Made by a program: the position numbers and the translations under genes
Shown here: piece after piece, positions 28,297 through 36,991 of the stretch
Position numbering within the stretch: the first letter of the stretch is position 1
How the letters are laid out: each line of letters starts with the position of its first letter
Assembly: GCA_027484825.1 (NCBI GenBank)
Contig: JAIXSE010000005.1
Coordinates: 1 to 64,000, forward strand
From: Rubrivivax sp.
GTDB taxonomy: Bacteria > Pseudomonadota > Gammaproteobacteria > Burkholderiales > Burkholderiaceae_C
Direction of reading: 5' to 3'
DNA: 64,000 nt
The notes under the pieces: generated by a model
What the model saw: only the letters and a program-made list of their open reading frames with translations
The model's database searches: none
What the model was told of the DNA's origin: nothing

Positions 28297-29775
28297 TCAC
28301 CGCGCTGCGGCGTTCTTTGCGCTCGTTGCACTAGTGGCACTCGTTGCAGTCGTCGCAGTCGTCGCGCTCTTGGTCTGCGCGCGCTTTGCAGCCACCCCGA
28401 TCGGCGCGTCCGTCAAGGTCTTCAAGAACGCCACCACATCGGCGATGTCCTGCTCGCTCATGGCTGCATGGCCGCCAGGCGCCCCTCCGAACGGCGGCTC
28501 GCGGTTGACATTGCTGTGATACGCCGCCGGCAGGTCATCGAAGGTTCGCACCCGCCCCTTGGCGTCTTTCGGATACCAGCGCTCCGGATGCACATCCCGC
28601 TCCGCGTAAAAGCGCACCGCCTGATCCAGCCGCGTCATGCCGCCGTTATGGAAGAAGACCTGGCGCGTGGCCACATTGCGCAAGGACGGCGTCTTGAAGC
28701 GGCCGCAGTAGTCCGCATGCTGCTTCAGATCCTCCCGCAACGGCCCACACAGACCGAGGTCGTACCAGGAGGCCTGGCGGTTGGCCGGAATGGCCGGATT
28801 GCGCGGCACCCCCAGGGCGATATGACCCATGTCGGTGAACAGCGGAAAGGCGCCGCGCTTCACATCGCTGATGTGGCAGGACGCACAGTTGCCTTTGGTG
28901 GCGTCATTGAACACACGCAGGCCCCGCGCTTCTGCCGGGCTGAGTGTGAGCTTGCCGCGCAGGTAGTCGTCATAACGGCTGCTGAACGGCGCGAAGTCTC
29001 GGGGACTCTGCTGAAAGACTTCGAGGGCCAGCACGAGCGCATTCCACGCCATCGCCGGGTCGTCCAGCACATGGGGCCCGAAGGTGGTCCGCACAGCGGC
29101 GGCGGACGGTGATTGCGCCAGGCGTTTCACCACCTCGCTGCGATCGCGATTGGCCATCTCAAACGGCGACAGCAGCGGCGCTTGCGCCTGTTCATGCGCC
29201 GAGCCGGCGCGGCCGTCCCAGGCATAACCGCCAGTTGGCCCCTGGTCTTCCGCGTCATTGCCGTCGTTGTCGAAGAAGTGCTCGCTGAAGGGCGGCGTGG
29301 TCTGCCGATACATCAGCGACGGCACGGCCCGCAGCCCCGGCACGCCATGCGCCCCCGCGCCGCCCCACTGCACCGCACGGCCATTGGGCGGCCCGTAGGC
29401 ATGGGCCGGATCGTGGCAGGACGCACACGACAGGCGCCCACTGGCTGACAAGGCGGGCTCATGAAAAAGCGCCCGGCCCAGCTCGGTCAGTTGGGCGGTG
29501 TCGGGCTTGCGCTCGAAGGTGCTGGCATAGAACGGCTGCGTTGCAGGAGCGCTCGAAGGGACGATTGAAGGAGCGCTTGAGGGTGCGCTCGAAGGGGCGC
29601 TTGCGGGCGCGATTGCATGTGCAGCCGGACGTGCCGCGCCGTCATGCACGGCGGCCGAGACCGCACGCACATGAAGCGTCGCCAGTGCAAGCAACAGCAT
29701 CGGCACCAGCATCGGCACCAGCGCCGTCGCCAGCACCTGCAGCACACCTGTGACGGCGGCCTTCCCTTCACGCAT
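28297..29775 (-). CDS. Di-heme cytochrome-c peroxidase/MauG-like protein
   Basis: A periplasmic di-heme peroxidase-family protein of about 492 residues. Two heme c sites are visible, CASCHDPAHAYG and, later, CASCHISDVKRG, each followed by the family pattern; axial-Met/His candidates include GHIALGVPRN. A signal peptide (VLQVLATALVPMLVPMLLLALATL) precedes a long Ala/Pro/Ser linker. The tail is a Thr/Ala/Ser repeat (SATTATTATSATS). Starts at 29775 (GGGAGG upstream), 29811 (ATG) and 29844 (GTG) are possible; the first gives the best signal peptide. It diverges from the phosphoesterase gene. Confidence 0.85.
   Translation of the reverse strand: MREGKAAVTGVLQVLATALVPMLVPMLLLALATLHVRAVSAAVHDGAARPAAHAIAPASAPSSAPSSAPSIVPSSAPATQPFYASTFERKPDTAQLTELGRALFHEPALSASGRLSCASCHDPAHAYGPPNGRAVQWGGAGAHGVPGLRAVPSLMYRQTTPPFSEHFFDNDGNDAEDQGPTGGYAWDGRAGSAHEQAQAPLLSPFEMANRDRSEVVKRLAQSPSAAAVRTTFGPHVLDDPAMAWNALVLALEVFQQSPRDFAPFSSRYDDYLRGKLTLSPAEARGLRVFNDATKGNCASCHISDVKRGAFPLFTDMGHIALGVPRNPAIPANRQASWYDLGLCGPLREDLKQHADYCGRFKTPSLRNVATRQVFFHNGGMTRLDQAVRFYAERDVHPERWYPKDAKGRVRTFDDLPAAYHSNVNREPPFGGAPGGHAAMSEQDIADVVAFLKTLTDAPIGVAAKRAQTKSATTATTATSATSATSAKNAAAR
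28321..28370. repeat. Short repeats encoding the peroxidase tail
   Basis: Iterations of GTCGCAGTC/GTTGCAGTC-type 9-mers encode the Ser/Ala/Thr-rich C-terminus of the peroxidase. Low-complexity coding repeat. Confidence 0.5.
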
Positions 29776-29949
29776 GCGCCTGCGCCTCCCGACGACACGC
29801 AGCCGCTTCATCACACCCAGACGACAAATCGATGACACGCTCACAGCGAAACCTCACAGACACAGTCCACACACATCAAGCAACACAAGGATTCCGAAAC
29901 CCAACAGGCCGCCAAAACCCGGTGCGCACTGGAGGTGTACCCGCGCGCG

Positions 29950-29974
29950 GTGACACGCACATGTCATGTGACAG
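29950..29974. promoter_or_regulatory. Nested palindrome and direct repeats in the divergent promoter region
   Basis: CACATG-T-CATGTG is a perfect 6-1-6 inverted repeat (29958-29970), flanked by two GTGACA copies 18 bases apart. It lies 55-79 bases before the phosphoesterase start, and between two divergent genes. The repeated TGTCA-like words recall Pho boxes, but the spacing does not fit the 11-base rule. Confidence 0.4.
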
Positions 29975-30028
29975 CCGCAACCTTGCGCCGGTTCGCTTTT
30001 TCCGAATGGCTTGTCTCAGGAGACCGAT

Positions 30029-31744
30029 ATGAAGTTCCCTTCCCGCCCTGCGCGCTTCGTCCGTTCGCTGCGTCCGGCAGCGCTGTTGACGCCGGTGGCG
30101 CTGGGCACGCTGCTCAGCCTCGGCGGCTGTTTCGGCAGCGACGGTGGCACCACCGACACCACCGCCGCCTTGCAGGACAAGGTGCAGAACATCGTGGTGA
30201 TCTATGCCGAGAACCGTGCGTTTGACAATCTGTATGGACGCTTTCCCGGCGCCAATGGCCTGAGCACGGTGCTGAACAGCGACGGCAGCGTGACCGCTGC
30301 CTACCTCCCGCAGAAGGACCGCGACGGCAGCACCACGCTGGCCACATTGCCGCCGGTGTGGGGCGGCGTCACGGCGGCGGGCAGCTCGGTCACGGTGACG
30401 CAGGCGCAAAGCGCCGGCCAGCCCAACAGTCCGTTCAACATCGGCACCGCCTTCCGCGCCAGTGCCAATGCAACGATTGACGGCACCGTGGTCACCCGCG
30501 ACCTCTATCACCGCTTCTTCGAAAACCAGATGCAGATCCATGACGGCAAGAACGACCAGTTCGCCGCCTGGGCCGATTCCGGCGGTCTGGTGATGGGCTA
30601 CTTCGACTACAGCGCCTCGCCGCTCTTCCAGCTGGCGCAGCAATACACCTTGGCGGACAACTTCTTCCAGGGGGCTTTCGGCGGCTCCTTCCTGAATCAT
30701 CAATACCTGATCTGCGCCTGCGCGCCGGAGTATCCGAATGCGGATACCGCCGCCGCCAAGCCGACCATCGCCGTGCTGGACAAGAATGCGGACGGCAGCT
30801 TCACCCATCAGCTGTCGGTGGCCGCCACGTCGAAGGCCTCGGCGCTGGACGCCGCGCCGGTGTTCCAGCTGTCCGGCAACATCACGCCGGCCAACTATTT
30901 TGGCGACGGCAAGTTCTATGCGGTCAACACCATGCAGGCGCCCTTCCAGCCCAGCGGCAATGCGCCGGTGGACGTGAGCGGCAACAACGCGCTGTATGCC
31001 GATCCGTCCAAGCCCACCACCCTGCCCGCCCAGACGCAGACCAACATCGGCGATCAGCTCAGCGCCCGCAACATCAGCTGGGCCTGGTATGGCGGTGCCT
31101 GGAATTCGGCCTTGAAGGACGGCACCCAGACGCCGACGACCAAGCGCAGCGTCATCTACGCTGCCAACAGCAGCGGCGTGGCCAGCACCGATGCGGTCGA
31201 CTTTCAGCCCCATCACCAGCCCTTCAACTACTACGCCAACATGGACCCGGTGACCCACGCCACCGACCGGTCCACCCACCTGAAGGACTACGACAACCTG
31301 GTGGCCGATGCCGCTGCCGGCACGCTGCCGGCGGTGTCCTTCTACAAGCCGGAAGGTCTCTACAACCAGCATCCGGGCTATGCCAACATCACCAATGCGG
31401 ACCAGCGGATCGCCGACGTGGTGGCCAAGCTCAAGGCCAGCCCCCAGTGGAAGAACATGGTCATCGTCATCACCTATGACGAAAACGGCGGCCAGTGGGA
31501 CCACGTCGCACCGCCCAAGGGCGACAAGCTGGGCCCCGGCACGCGCATCCCCGCGCTGGTGATCTCCCCCTTCTCGAAGATGGGCACGGTGGACCACACG
31601 CAGTACGACACGGCCTCGGTGCTGCGCCTGATCACCCGTCGCTTCGGCTTGACGCCGCTGCAGGGCCTCACCGCGCGGGACAAGGCCCTCACCGCCAACG
31701 GCGCACAGCCGATGGGCGATCTGACGCAGGCGCTGAATCTGTGA
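30029..31744 (+). CDS. AcpA-like phosphoesterase lipoprotein (acid phosphatase family)
   Basis: A 571-residue alkaline-phosphatase-superfamily phosphoesterase related to Francisella AcpA and phospholipase C enzymes. The ATG at 30029 has GGAGACC just upstream. The signal peptide ends in the lipobox LSLGGC, so it is membrane-anchored outside the cytoplasm. Metal and nucleophile motifs: VVIYAENRAFDNLYG near residue 60 and TYDENGGQWDHVAPP near 485, with HQPFNYYANMDP and SFYKPEGLYNQHPGY between. Likely releases phosphate from organic esters; exact substrate unknown. Confidence 0.85.
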   Translation: MKFPSRPARFVRSLRPAALLTPVALGTLLSLGGCFGSDGGTTDTTAALQDKVQNIVVIYAENRAFDNLYGRFPGANGLSTVLNSDGSVTAAYLPQKDRDGSTTLATLPPVWGGVTAAGSSVTVTQAQSAGQPNSPFNIGTAFRASANATIDGTVVTRDLYHRFFENQMQIHDGKNDQFAAWADSGGLVMGYFDYSASPLFQLAQQYTLADNFFQGAFGGSFLNHQYLICACAPEYPNADTAAAKPTIAVLDKNADGSFTHQLSVAATSKASALDAAPVFQLSGNITPANYFGDGKFYAVNTMQAPFQPSGNAPVDVSGNNALYADPSKPTTLPAQTQTNIGDQLSARNISWAWYGGAWNSALKDGTQTPTTKRSVIYAANSSGVASTDAVDFQPHHQPFNYYANMDPVTHATDRSTHLKDYDNLVADAAAGTLPAVSFYKPEGLYNQHPGYANITNADQRIADVVAKLKASPQWKNMVIVITYDENGGQWDHVAPPKGDKLGPGTRIPALVISPFSKMGTVDHTQYDTASVLRLITRRFGLTPLQGLTARDKALTANGAQPMGDLTQALNL

Positions 31745-31797
31745 TGGGCTGAATCTGGGGGCGGTCGGAACCGGCGGGGCAGCCACAATGCGTGGGC

Positions 31798-32412
31798 ATG
31801 ACCCGCCCATCCGCCCCGTCGCAGTCCGGTCTGTTCGACGAACTGCCCATTCCGCCCGACCAGTTGCCCGAGGGCCTGCGCCTGCAGGAGGGGTTTCTCT
31901 CGCGTGACGAGGAAACCCACCTGCTGGCGGTGGTGGCGTCCCTGCCGCTGGCGGCGGCCCGCTACAAGCAGTACACCGCCCGGCGACAGGTGATCAGCTA
32001 CGGCGGCAGCTTCGACTACGACACCAACCGCCTCGAACCCTCCCAGCCCCTGATCGACGCGCTGCATCCGCTGCGCGACCGGGTGGCGGATTGGGCCGGC
32101 GTGGCGCCACAGTCGCTGGTGCACACGCTGGTGGCGGCCTATGCGCCGGGCACGCCGCTGGGCTGGCATCGGGACGTGCCGCAGTTCGAGCAGGTGTTCG
32201 GGGTGTCGCTCGGCGGCTCGGCCCTCCTGCGTTTCCGGCCCTATCCCCCGCAGGCGCCGCGCAAGCAGGACATCGTGCGCCTGCAGGTCGAGCCGCGAGC
32301 GATCTACGCCATCACCGGCGTGGCGCGGTGGGACTGGCAGCACAGCGTGGCACCGGTGGACCGGATGCGCTGGTCCATCACCTTCCGCACCGCTCGCCAC
32401 CCGCGAGGCTGA
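31798..32412 (+). CDS. AlkB-like Fe(II)/2-oxoglutarate oxygenase
   Basis: A 204-residue AlkB-homologue dioxygenase. The metal triad is H124-x-D126 in GWHRDVPQFE and H182 in WQHSV; R191 in MRWSITFRT binds 2-oxoglutarate. The N-terminal substrate lid is in the region with YTARRQVISYGG. Bacterial relatives repair alkylated bases by oxidative demethylation, though some act on RNA or small molecules. The ATG at 31798 is used; GTG at 31792 is possible. Located between two genes for exported proteins, with no other repair gene adjacent. Confidence 0.85.
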   Translation: MTRPSAPSQSGLFDELPIPPDQLPEGLRLQEGFLSRDEETHLLAVVASLPLAAARYKQYTARRQVISYGGSFDYDTNRLEPSQPLIDALHPLRDRVADWAGVAPQSLVHTLVAAYAPGTPLGWHRDVPQFEQVFGVSLGGSALLRFRPYPPQAPRKQDIVRLQVEPRAIYAITGVARWDWQHSVAPVDRMRWSITFRTARHPRG

Positions 32413-32462
32413 AGCGGCGGATTCATGAACATTCGCACATCTTTTGCGGCGGGATCGCCGGG

Positions 32463-32523
32463 GATACGTTTGGTTCCAGACGTATCGGATGTCACTTTCT
32501 ATGATCTCGCGATGGATACGTTT
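32463..32523. promoter_or_regulatory. Inverted and direct repeats of GATACGT near the CAP gene start
   Basis: GATACGT (32463-32469) and ACGTATC (32480-32486) form a 7-bp inverted repeat with a 10-base spacer. GGATACGTTT then recurs at 32514-32523, across the likely start codon. The layout looks like a set of operator half-sites. Confidence 0.4.
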
Positions 32524-33183
32524 CAGACACATGACCGCGTCGCCGGTCCCCTCCGCGCCTCCGTGGCCCCTGCTGCGCCTGCCCGCCGAGCCCTCTGGCC
32601 GGCCGTGCTGCTCAGCCTGACACTCGCGGCTTGCGGCGGCGGCGGCAGCGACTCGGCCAGCAGCGGCGGCTCGGGCAGCGGCACTGGCACGGGTACCGGC
32701 ACTGGCACCGGAACGAATCCAGACACGCTCACCACCTGCAATCTGGCGTCCCAGACCGCCTTCCAGCAGGAACTGCTGGACCGCATCAATGCCGCACGTG
32801 CCGCCGGCGCCAATTGCGGCTCCTCGGGCGTGTTCGCAGCCACCGGCTCGGTGGGCTGGAATGCCCTGCTGGCGCAGGCGGCCGACAACCATGCGGTCGA
32901 TATGTCCAGCAAGAACTTCTTCAGCCACACCGGCTCCAACGGCAGCACGCTCGGGAGCCGGGTCACTGCCGTCGGCTATCCGTGGACCGGGCTCGGCGAG
33001 AACATCGCGGCCGGTCAGGGGTCGGTTCAGTCGGTCATGGACGGTTGGCTCGCCAGCCCGGGGCACTGCGCCAACATCATGAATGCGTCGTTCCAGGAAG
33101 TGGGCGTCTCCTGCCGTGTGGCGGCCTCCACCGCCAACACCTACTCCACCTACTGGGTGATGGACCTGGGCACCCGCCGCTGA
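32512..33183 (+). CDS. CAP-domain (SCP/PR-1) lipoprotein
   Basis: A 223-residue exported lipoprotein with a CAP domain. From the ATG at 32512 the signal peptide ends at lipobox LTLAAC (Cys 41); an in-frame ATG at 32425 would give a poor, 70-residue leader. A Gly/Ser/Thr linker of GTGTGT type follows, then the CAP fold (about residues 80-223): NAARAAGANCG, the metal-site His in ADNHAVDMSSKNFFSHTG, GENIAAGQGS and GWLASPGHCANIMN. Such proteins are extracellular and of uncertain function in bacteria. Confidence 0.85.
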   Translation: MDTFQTHDRVAGPLRASVAPAAPARRALWPAVLLSLTLAACGGGGSDSASSGGSGSGTGTGTGTGTGTNPDTLTTCNLASQTAFQQELLDRINAARAAGANCGSSGVFAATGSVGWNALLAQAADNHAVDMSSKNFFSHTGSNGSTLGSRVTAVGYPWTGLGENIAAGQGSVQSVMDGWLASPGHCANIMNASFQEVGVSCRVAASTANTYSTYWVMDLGTRR

Positions 33184-33318
33184 TCCAGCGGCGATGCGGA
33201 CAGACGCGGCTCGTGTTCAACCTGACACGAACCACTCAACATTCGCAACTGTGTTTCTCCCCGGCGCGTCATAGACTGCCGCCATCGCGGCTGACCGCCG
33301 ATTGAGCGAGGGGAATTC

Positions 33319-35607
33319 ATGTCGTTGTTGCGTCGTTCACTGCTGCCGCTGGCCCTGCTGGCGGGTGCAGGTCTTCTGGGTGCCGCCGCCTCCGGCGAAC
33401 AGAGCAAGGTGGTGGCGCATCAGGCGCCGGCTGCGGATGTCAGCAGCACGACTGCCCGGGTGATCGTCAAGTACCGCAACAACGCGTCGGTGCTGTCCAG
33501 CGGGCGCGCCACCGCACTGAGTGCCAGCACGCAGGGCGCCACCCAAGCCACCGCGGCCGGCGCCCAGTTCGCCTCCACCATGGGCGCCCGCGTGGGCGTC
33601 GCCCTCAGCGATGGCCGCGCCATCAGCCCCAGCAGTCAGGTGCTGACGGCCTCGGGCATGAGCTCCAAGGTGCTGGCCGACAAGCTCGCCGCCGACAGCG
33701 ACGTGGAATGGGCCGTGGTCGACCAGCGCCGATTCGCGCTGGGCACCTACACCCCGAACGACCCGCTGTATGCGGACAACCAGACCAGCACCACGCCGGT
33801 GGCCGGCCAGTGGTACCTGCGGGCCCCGACCAGCAGCGTCAAGTCCGCCATCGATGTGGAGACCGCCTGGGCCGTCACACAGGGGAGCAGCAGTGTCGTG
33901 GTGGCGGTGCTGGATACCGGCATCATCAAGAGCCATCCGGACCTGTCGTCCAAGCTGGTCGCCGGGTATGACTTCATCAGCGACACTACGGTGGCCAATG
34001 ACGGCGGCGGCCGCGACAGCGACCCCTCCGATCCCGGCGACTGGGTGACCTCGGCCGAGGCCGCCTCCGGCACGCTGAAGGACTGCACCGTCGAAGACAG
34101 CAGCTGGCACGGCACGCAGACCGCCAGCCTGATCGGTGCCGCCACCAACAACGGCGTGGGCATGGCGGGCGTGGCCCCCAATGTGATGCTGATGCCGGTG
34201 CGTGTGCTGGGCAAGTGCGGCGGTTATGACTCGGACATCCAGGCCGGCATGCGCTGGGCCGCGGGGCTGAGCGGCACCGGGATCACCGCACCCACAACGC
34301 CCGCCAAAGTGCTCAACCTGAGCCTGGGCAGTTCGGGCAGCTGCAGCGTGGCCTATCAGTCAGTGGTCAATGAGCTGACCGCGGCAGGCGTCGTGGTGGT
34401 GGCGGCGGCCGGCAATGACGGCCTGGCCGTTGGCACGCCAGCCAACTGCAGCGGCGTGATCGGTGTGGTGGGCGTGCGGCACAGCGGCACCAAGGTCGGC
34501 TACTCCGACCTCGGCGCTGCCGCCACCATCGCCGCACCGGCCGGCAACTGCGTCAACACCAGCGGCACCTGCGTCTACCCGATCATCACCGCGACCAACA
34601 GCGGCACCACCGTGCCCAGCACCAGCACCTACACCAACGGCACGAATTACGCGACCGGCACCAGCTTCTCCGCCCCGCTGGTGGCTGGCACCGCAGCTTT
34701 GATGATGTCGGCCAACAGCGGCCTGACGCCGGGTGAAGTCACGTCGCTGCTCAAGAGCACCGCCACGGCCTTCCCGGGCGCCGAGAGCGGCGTGGCCGCC
34801 TGCCAGGCCCCTGGCGCGACCGCCCAGACAAGCGAGTGCTATTGCACCACCAGCACCTGCGGCGCCGGCATGCTCAACACCGGCGCAGCAGTGGCCGCTG
34901 CGCAGGCGATTGCGCCGACGCCGGTGCTGAACGCCTCCGCCACCACCGTGCTGGCCGGTGAAACCATCACGCTGGATGGCAGCACCTCCACCGCACCGAG
35001 CGGCCGCTCCGTCGCCAGCTATCTGTGGCAGATCACCAGCGGCGCCAGCCTGGCCAGCTTCAGCAGCGGCACGACCAGCGCGTCCACCACGCTGCTCACC
35101 AGCGGCGCCGGTACGGTGACGGTGCAACTCACGGTGACCGACAACACCGGTCACAGCGCGAGCATCAGCAAGTCCTTCACAGTGGCGGCGGGCAAGCCGA
35201 CGGCCAGCTTCACGGCATCGACGACGTCGCCGGTGGTGGGCGCTACTGCGACGCTGGACGGCAGCGCGTCCAAGGCCGCCAGCGGTGCCAGCCTGACCGG
35301 CTATCTGTGGGAGATCACCAGCGGCACGACGTCCGCCAGCCTGACGGGCTCCGCCACCGCGGCGACGACCACGCTGAGTGCGACCGCAGCGGGCAGCGTC
35401 GTCGTGCGGCTGACGGTGACCGACAGCAATGGCTACACCAGCAGCACATCGCAGACCCTGTCGGTGGTCACCTCGGACAGCAGCACCAAGTCCACCACGA
35501 CCACCAGCAGCGGCGGCGGTGGCGGCGCGTTCTCGGCCCTGTGGGCGCTGGGACTGCTGGTGCTGAGCCTGCTGCTCGGGCTCCAGCGGCGTGCACAGCG
35601 CGGATGA
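33319..35607 (+). CDS. S8 serine protease, MprA-like, with GlyGly-CTERM-type tail
   Basis: A 762-residue secreted subtilase. Signal peptide at residues 1-28; a propeptide with TTARVIVKYRNNASV follows. Catalytic triad: D199 (VVAVLDTGI), H264 (SWHGTQTAS) and S451 (GTSFSAPLVAG); the oxyanion Asn is in AAAGNDG. Two PKD-like beta domains (about residues 530-620 and 625-710) precede a Ser/Thr spacer, a Gly run, a hydrophobic helix and RRAQRG. That ending matches GlyGly-CTERM sorting signals, as in MprA-type proteases of Burkholderiales, which need rhombosortase processing. Gene is followed by a strong terminator. Confidence 0.92.
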   Translation: MSLLRRSLLPLALLAGAGLLGAAASGEQSKVVAHQAPAADVSSTTARVIVKYRNNASVLSSGRATALSASTQGATQATAAGAQFASTMGARVGVALSDGRAISPSSQVLTASGMSSKVLADKLAADSDVEWAVVDQRRFALGTYTPNDPLYADNQTSTTPVAGQWYLRAPTSSVKSAIDVETAWAVTQGSSSVVVAVLDTGIIKSHPDLSSKLVAGYDFISDTTVANDGGGRDSDPSDPGDWVTSAEAASGTLKDCTVEDSSWHGTQTASLIGAATNNGVGMAGVAPNVMLMPVRVLGKCGGYDSDIQAGMRWAAGLSGTGITAPTTPAKVLNLSLGSSGSCSVAYQSVVNELTAAGVVVVAAAGNDGLAVGTPANCSGVIGVVGVRHSGTKVGYSDLGAAATIAAPAGNCVNTSGTCVYPIITATNSGTTVPSTSTYTNGTNYATGTSFSAPLVAGTAALMMSANSGLTPGEVTSLLKSTATAFPGAESGVAACQAPGATAQTSECYCTTSTCGAGMLNTGAAVAAAQAIAPTPVLNASATTVLAGETITLDGSTSTAPSGRSVASYLWQITSGASLASFSSGTTSASTTLLTSGAGTVTVQLTVTDNTGHSASISKSFTVAAGKPTASFTASTTSPVVGATATLDGSASKAASGASLTGYLWEITSGTTSASLTGSATAATTTLSATAAGSVVVRLTVTDSNGYTSSTSQTLSVVTSDSSTKSTTTTSSGGGGGAFSALWALGLLVLSLLLGLQRRAQRG

Positions 35608-35632
35608 TCTGATCCCCCGCGCCTGAAAACAG

Positions 35633-35713
35633 GCCGCCCCTGAGACCTGACCGCCAGCGCTTGGACCACTGTCCAAGCCTGGGGCGCAGTTCGCAGGGGC
35701 GGCTTTGCTTTTG
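35633..35713. terminator. Terminator between the protease gene and the convergent membrane protein gene
   Basis: GCCGCCCCTG (35633-35642) pairs with CAGGGGCGGC (35694-35703), followed by TTTGCTTTT. Inside is a second hairpin CTTGGAC/GTCCAAG with loop CACT (35660-35677). Confidence 0.75.
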
Positions 35714-35730
35714 GGGGCGCAGGGATGGGG

Positions 35731-36909
35731 TCAGCGATCGGCCGCGCTGGCGCGCTGCTCCGGCGCCAGTGCAGCCACGCAGACCATGGCGGCGCCGCCA
35801 TAGGCCAGCAAGTCCTCCGACACGGCCACCGCCCAGTCATTGCCGAGTGCGCGCGAGACCCGCGTGCGGATGGCATGGCCGATGTACGTGGCCACGATGG
35901 AACCTGCCGCGCCGGCCAGCGCCGCGGAGGCGGAGCGTCCGCCCGCCAGCGCCGCACCGGCCACCGCACCGCTGGCCACACGGGCCACCACGCCGACCGG
36001 CTGGGTGCGGTCGGGCGTTGAGGGCAGCTTGTCGACCACGAGTTCACCGATGGCCATCGGCGTGGTGACCGCCACGGCGCGGTTGGTCGCCAGCCCCGAC
36101 AGCGGCGAGTCCTTCACCGACACCAGACCCAGCCGCGCGGCCCAGGTCACTGCGGTGATGGGCGCACTGGTGCGCGGGCCTGCCGTGGCCCCGAGAAGGA
36201 AGGCCAGCAGCAGCGTCTGCCGCGATGCGGATGGGCCACTGCGGCTGGGCTCGTTGTTGTCGGCAGCGGACCCCGAGTCATCCGACAGGCCATCCCCCGC
36301 GGGACGACGCGCGCGCGCCAGTTCCTCCGTCTGCTTCATGGCAGCGCCCTGTCGCAGTGCTTCGCGCAGCGTCCACCCGGAGCGGCGGATCTGGTCCGCG
36401 CCATCCTTGACCTTGCCGAAGAAGCGGCGAAAGAGCTTGCGGGCGCCTTCAGTGGTCGTGCCGTACACGACATGCGAGGCATAGGAATAGGGATGCGATT
36501 GCGCTGGTGCACGCCACACCGGATCCCCCAGACGCAGCGCGGGCACCAGCGTTTCATCAACCACCGTGGCGGCCACGACGCCAAAAGCCGCGCCCTGCCC
36601 CGCCGTGACCGCCGGCTGGACCTCGGCCGCCGCGCCATACAGGCCGCCGACCAGCGAGCCAGTGGCGTAATGCACCGCTTCGCCGGCGGCTTCGCGCCTG
36701 CGGGAGGGCACCGGCCGTCCGGTCACCAGCCGTGCGGCACGGTCGGCGGCCTTTTCGGTGGAGGGCGATCCCTTCACACCGGAGGTCACGCCGCCACGCG
36801 CGAGCGCGGACTGAAAGCCTGTCATCACCAGCGCGCCGACCAGGCCAGCCGCCAGCCCCGATGCGACGCCCAGAGCGACGTCGCTGTCTTGGTTGTGATC
36901 GATGTTCAT
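35731..36909 (-). CDS. Two-domain membrane protein: YagU/DUF1440-like plus DUF4126-like
   Basis: A 392-residue inner-membrane protein with hydrophobic segments at both ends. The N-terminal half (VASGLAAGLVGALVMTGFQ, GEAVHYATGSLVGGLYGA) resembles YagU/DUF1440 proteins. The C-terminal half (LLAFLLGATAGPRTSAPITA, then VVARVASGAVAGAALAGG) resembles DUF4126-type proteins with the G-x-R-T motif. A polar linker (about residues 195-235) joins them. Both assignments are from memory of motif patterns. Function unknown; E. coli YagU has been linked to acid tolerance. ATG at 36933 is an alternative start. Confidence 0.65.
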   Translation of the reverse strand: MNIDHNQDSDVALGVASGLAAGLVGALVMTGFQSALARGGVTSGVKGSPSTEKAADRAARLVTGRPVPSRRREAAGEAVHYATGSLVGGLYGAAAEVQPAVTAGQGAAFGVVAATVVDETLVPALRLGDPVWRAPAQSHPYSYASHVVYGTTTEGARKLFRRFFGKVKDGADQIRRSGWTLREALRQGAAMKQTEELARARRPAGDGLSDDSGSAADNNEPSRSGPSASRQTLLLAFLLGATAGPRTSAPITAVTWAARLGLVSVKDSPLSGLATNRAVAVTTPMAIGELVVDKLPSTPDRTQPVGVVARVASGAVAGAALAGGRSASAALAGAAGSIVATYIGHAIRTRVSRALGNDWAVAVSEDLLAYGGAAMVCVAALAPEQRASAADR

Positions 36910-36991
36910 GAGGGCGAATACGGCAATCCGCATGCCACGGGACAGTATCTGAACCGCGGCTGACCCATTGACATCATCGTCATTTCTGACG

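Noticed and set aside
29950-29974. Classical Pho box
   Set aside because: TGTCA-like words are present but not with the 7+4 spacing, so it is listed only as a palindrome.
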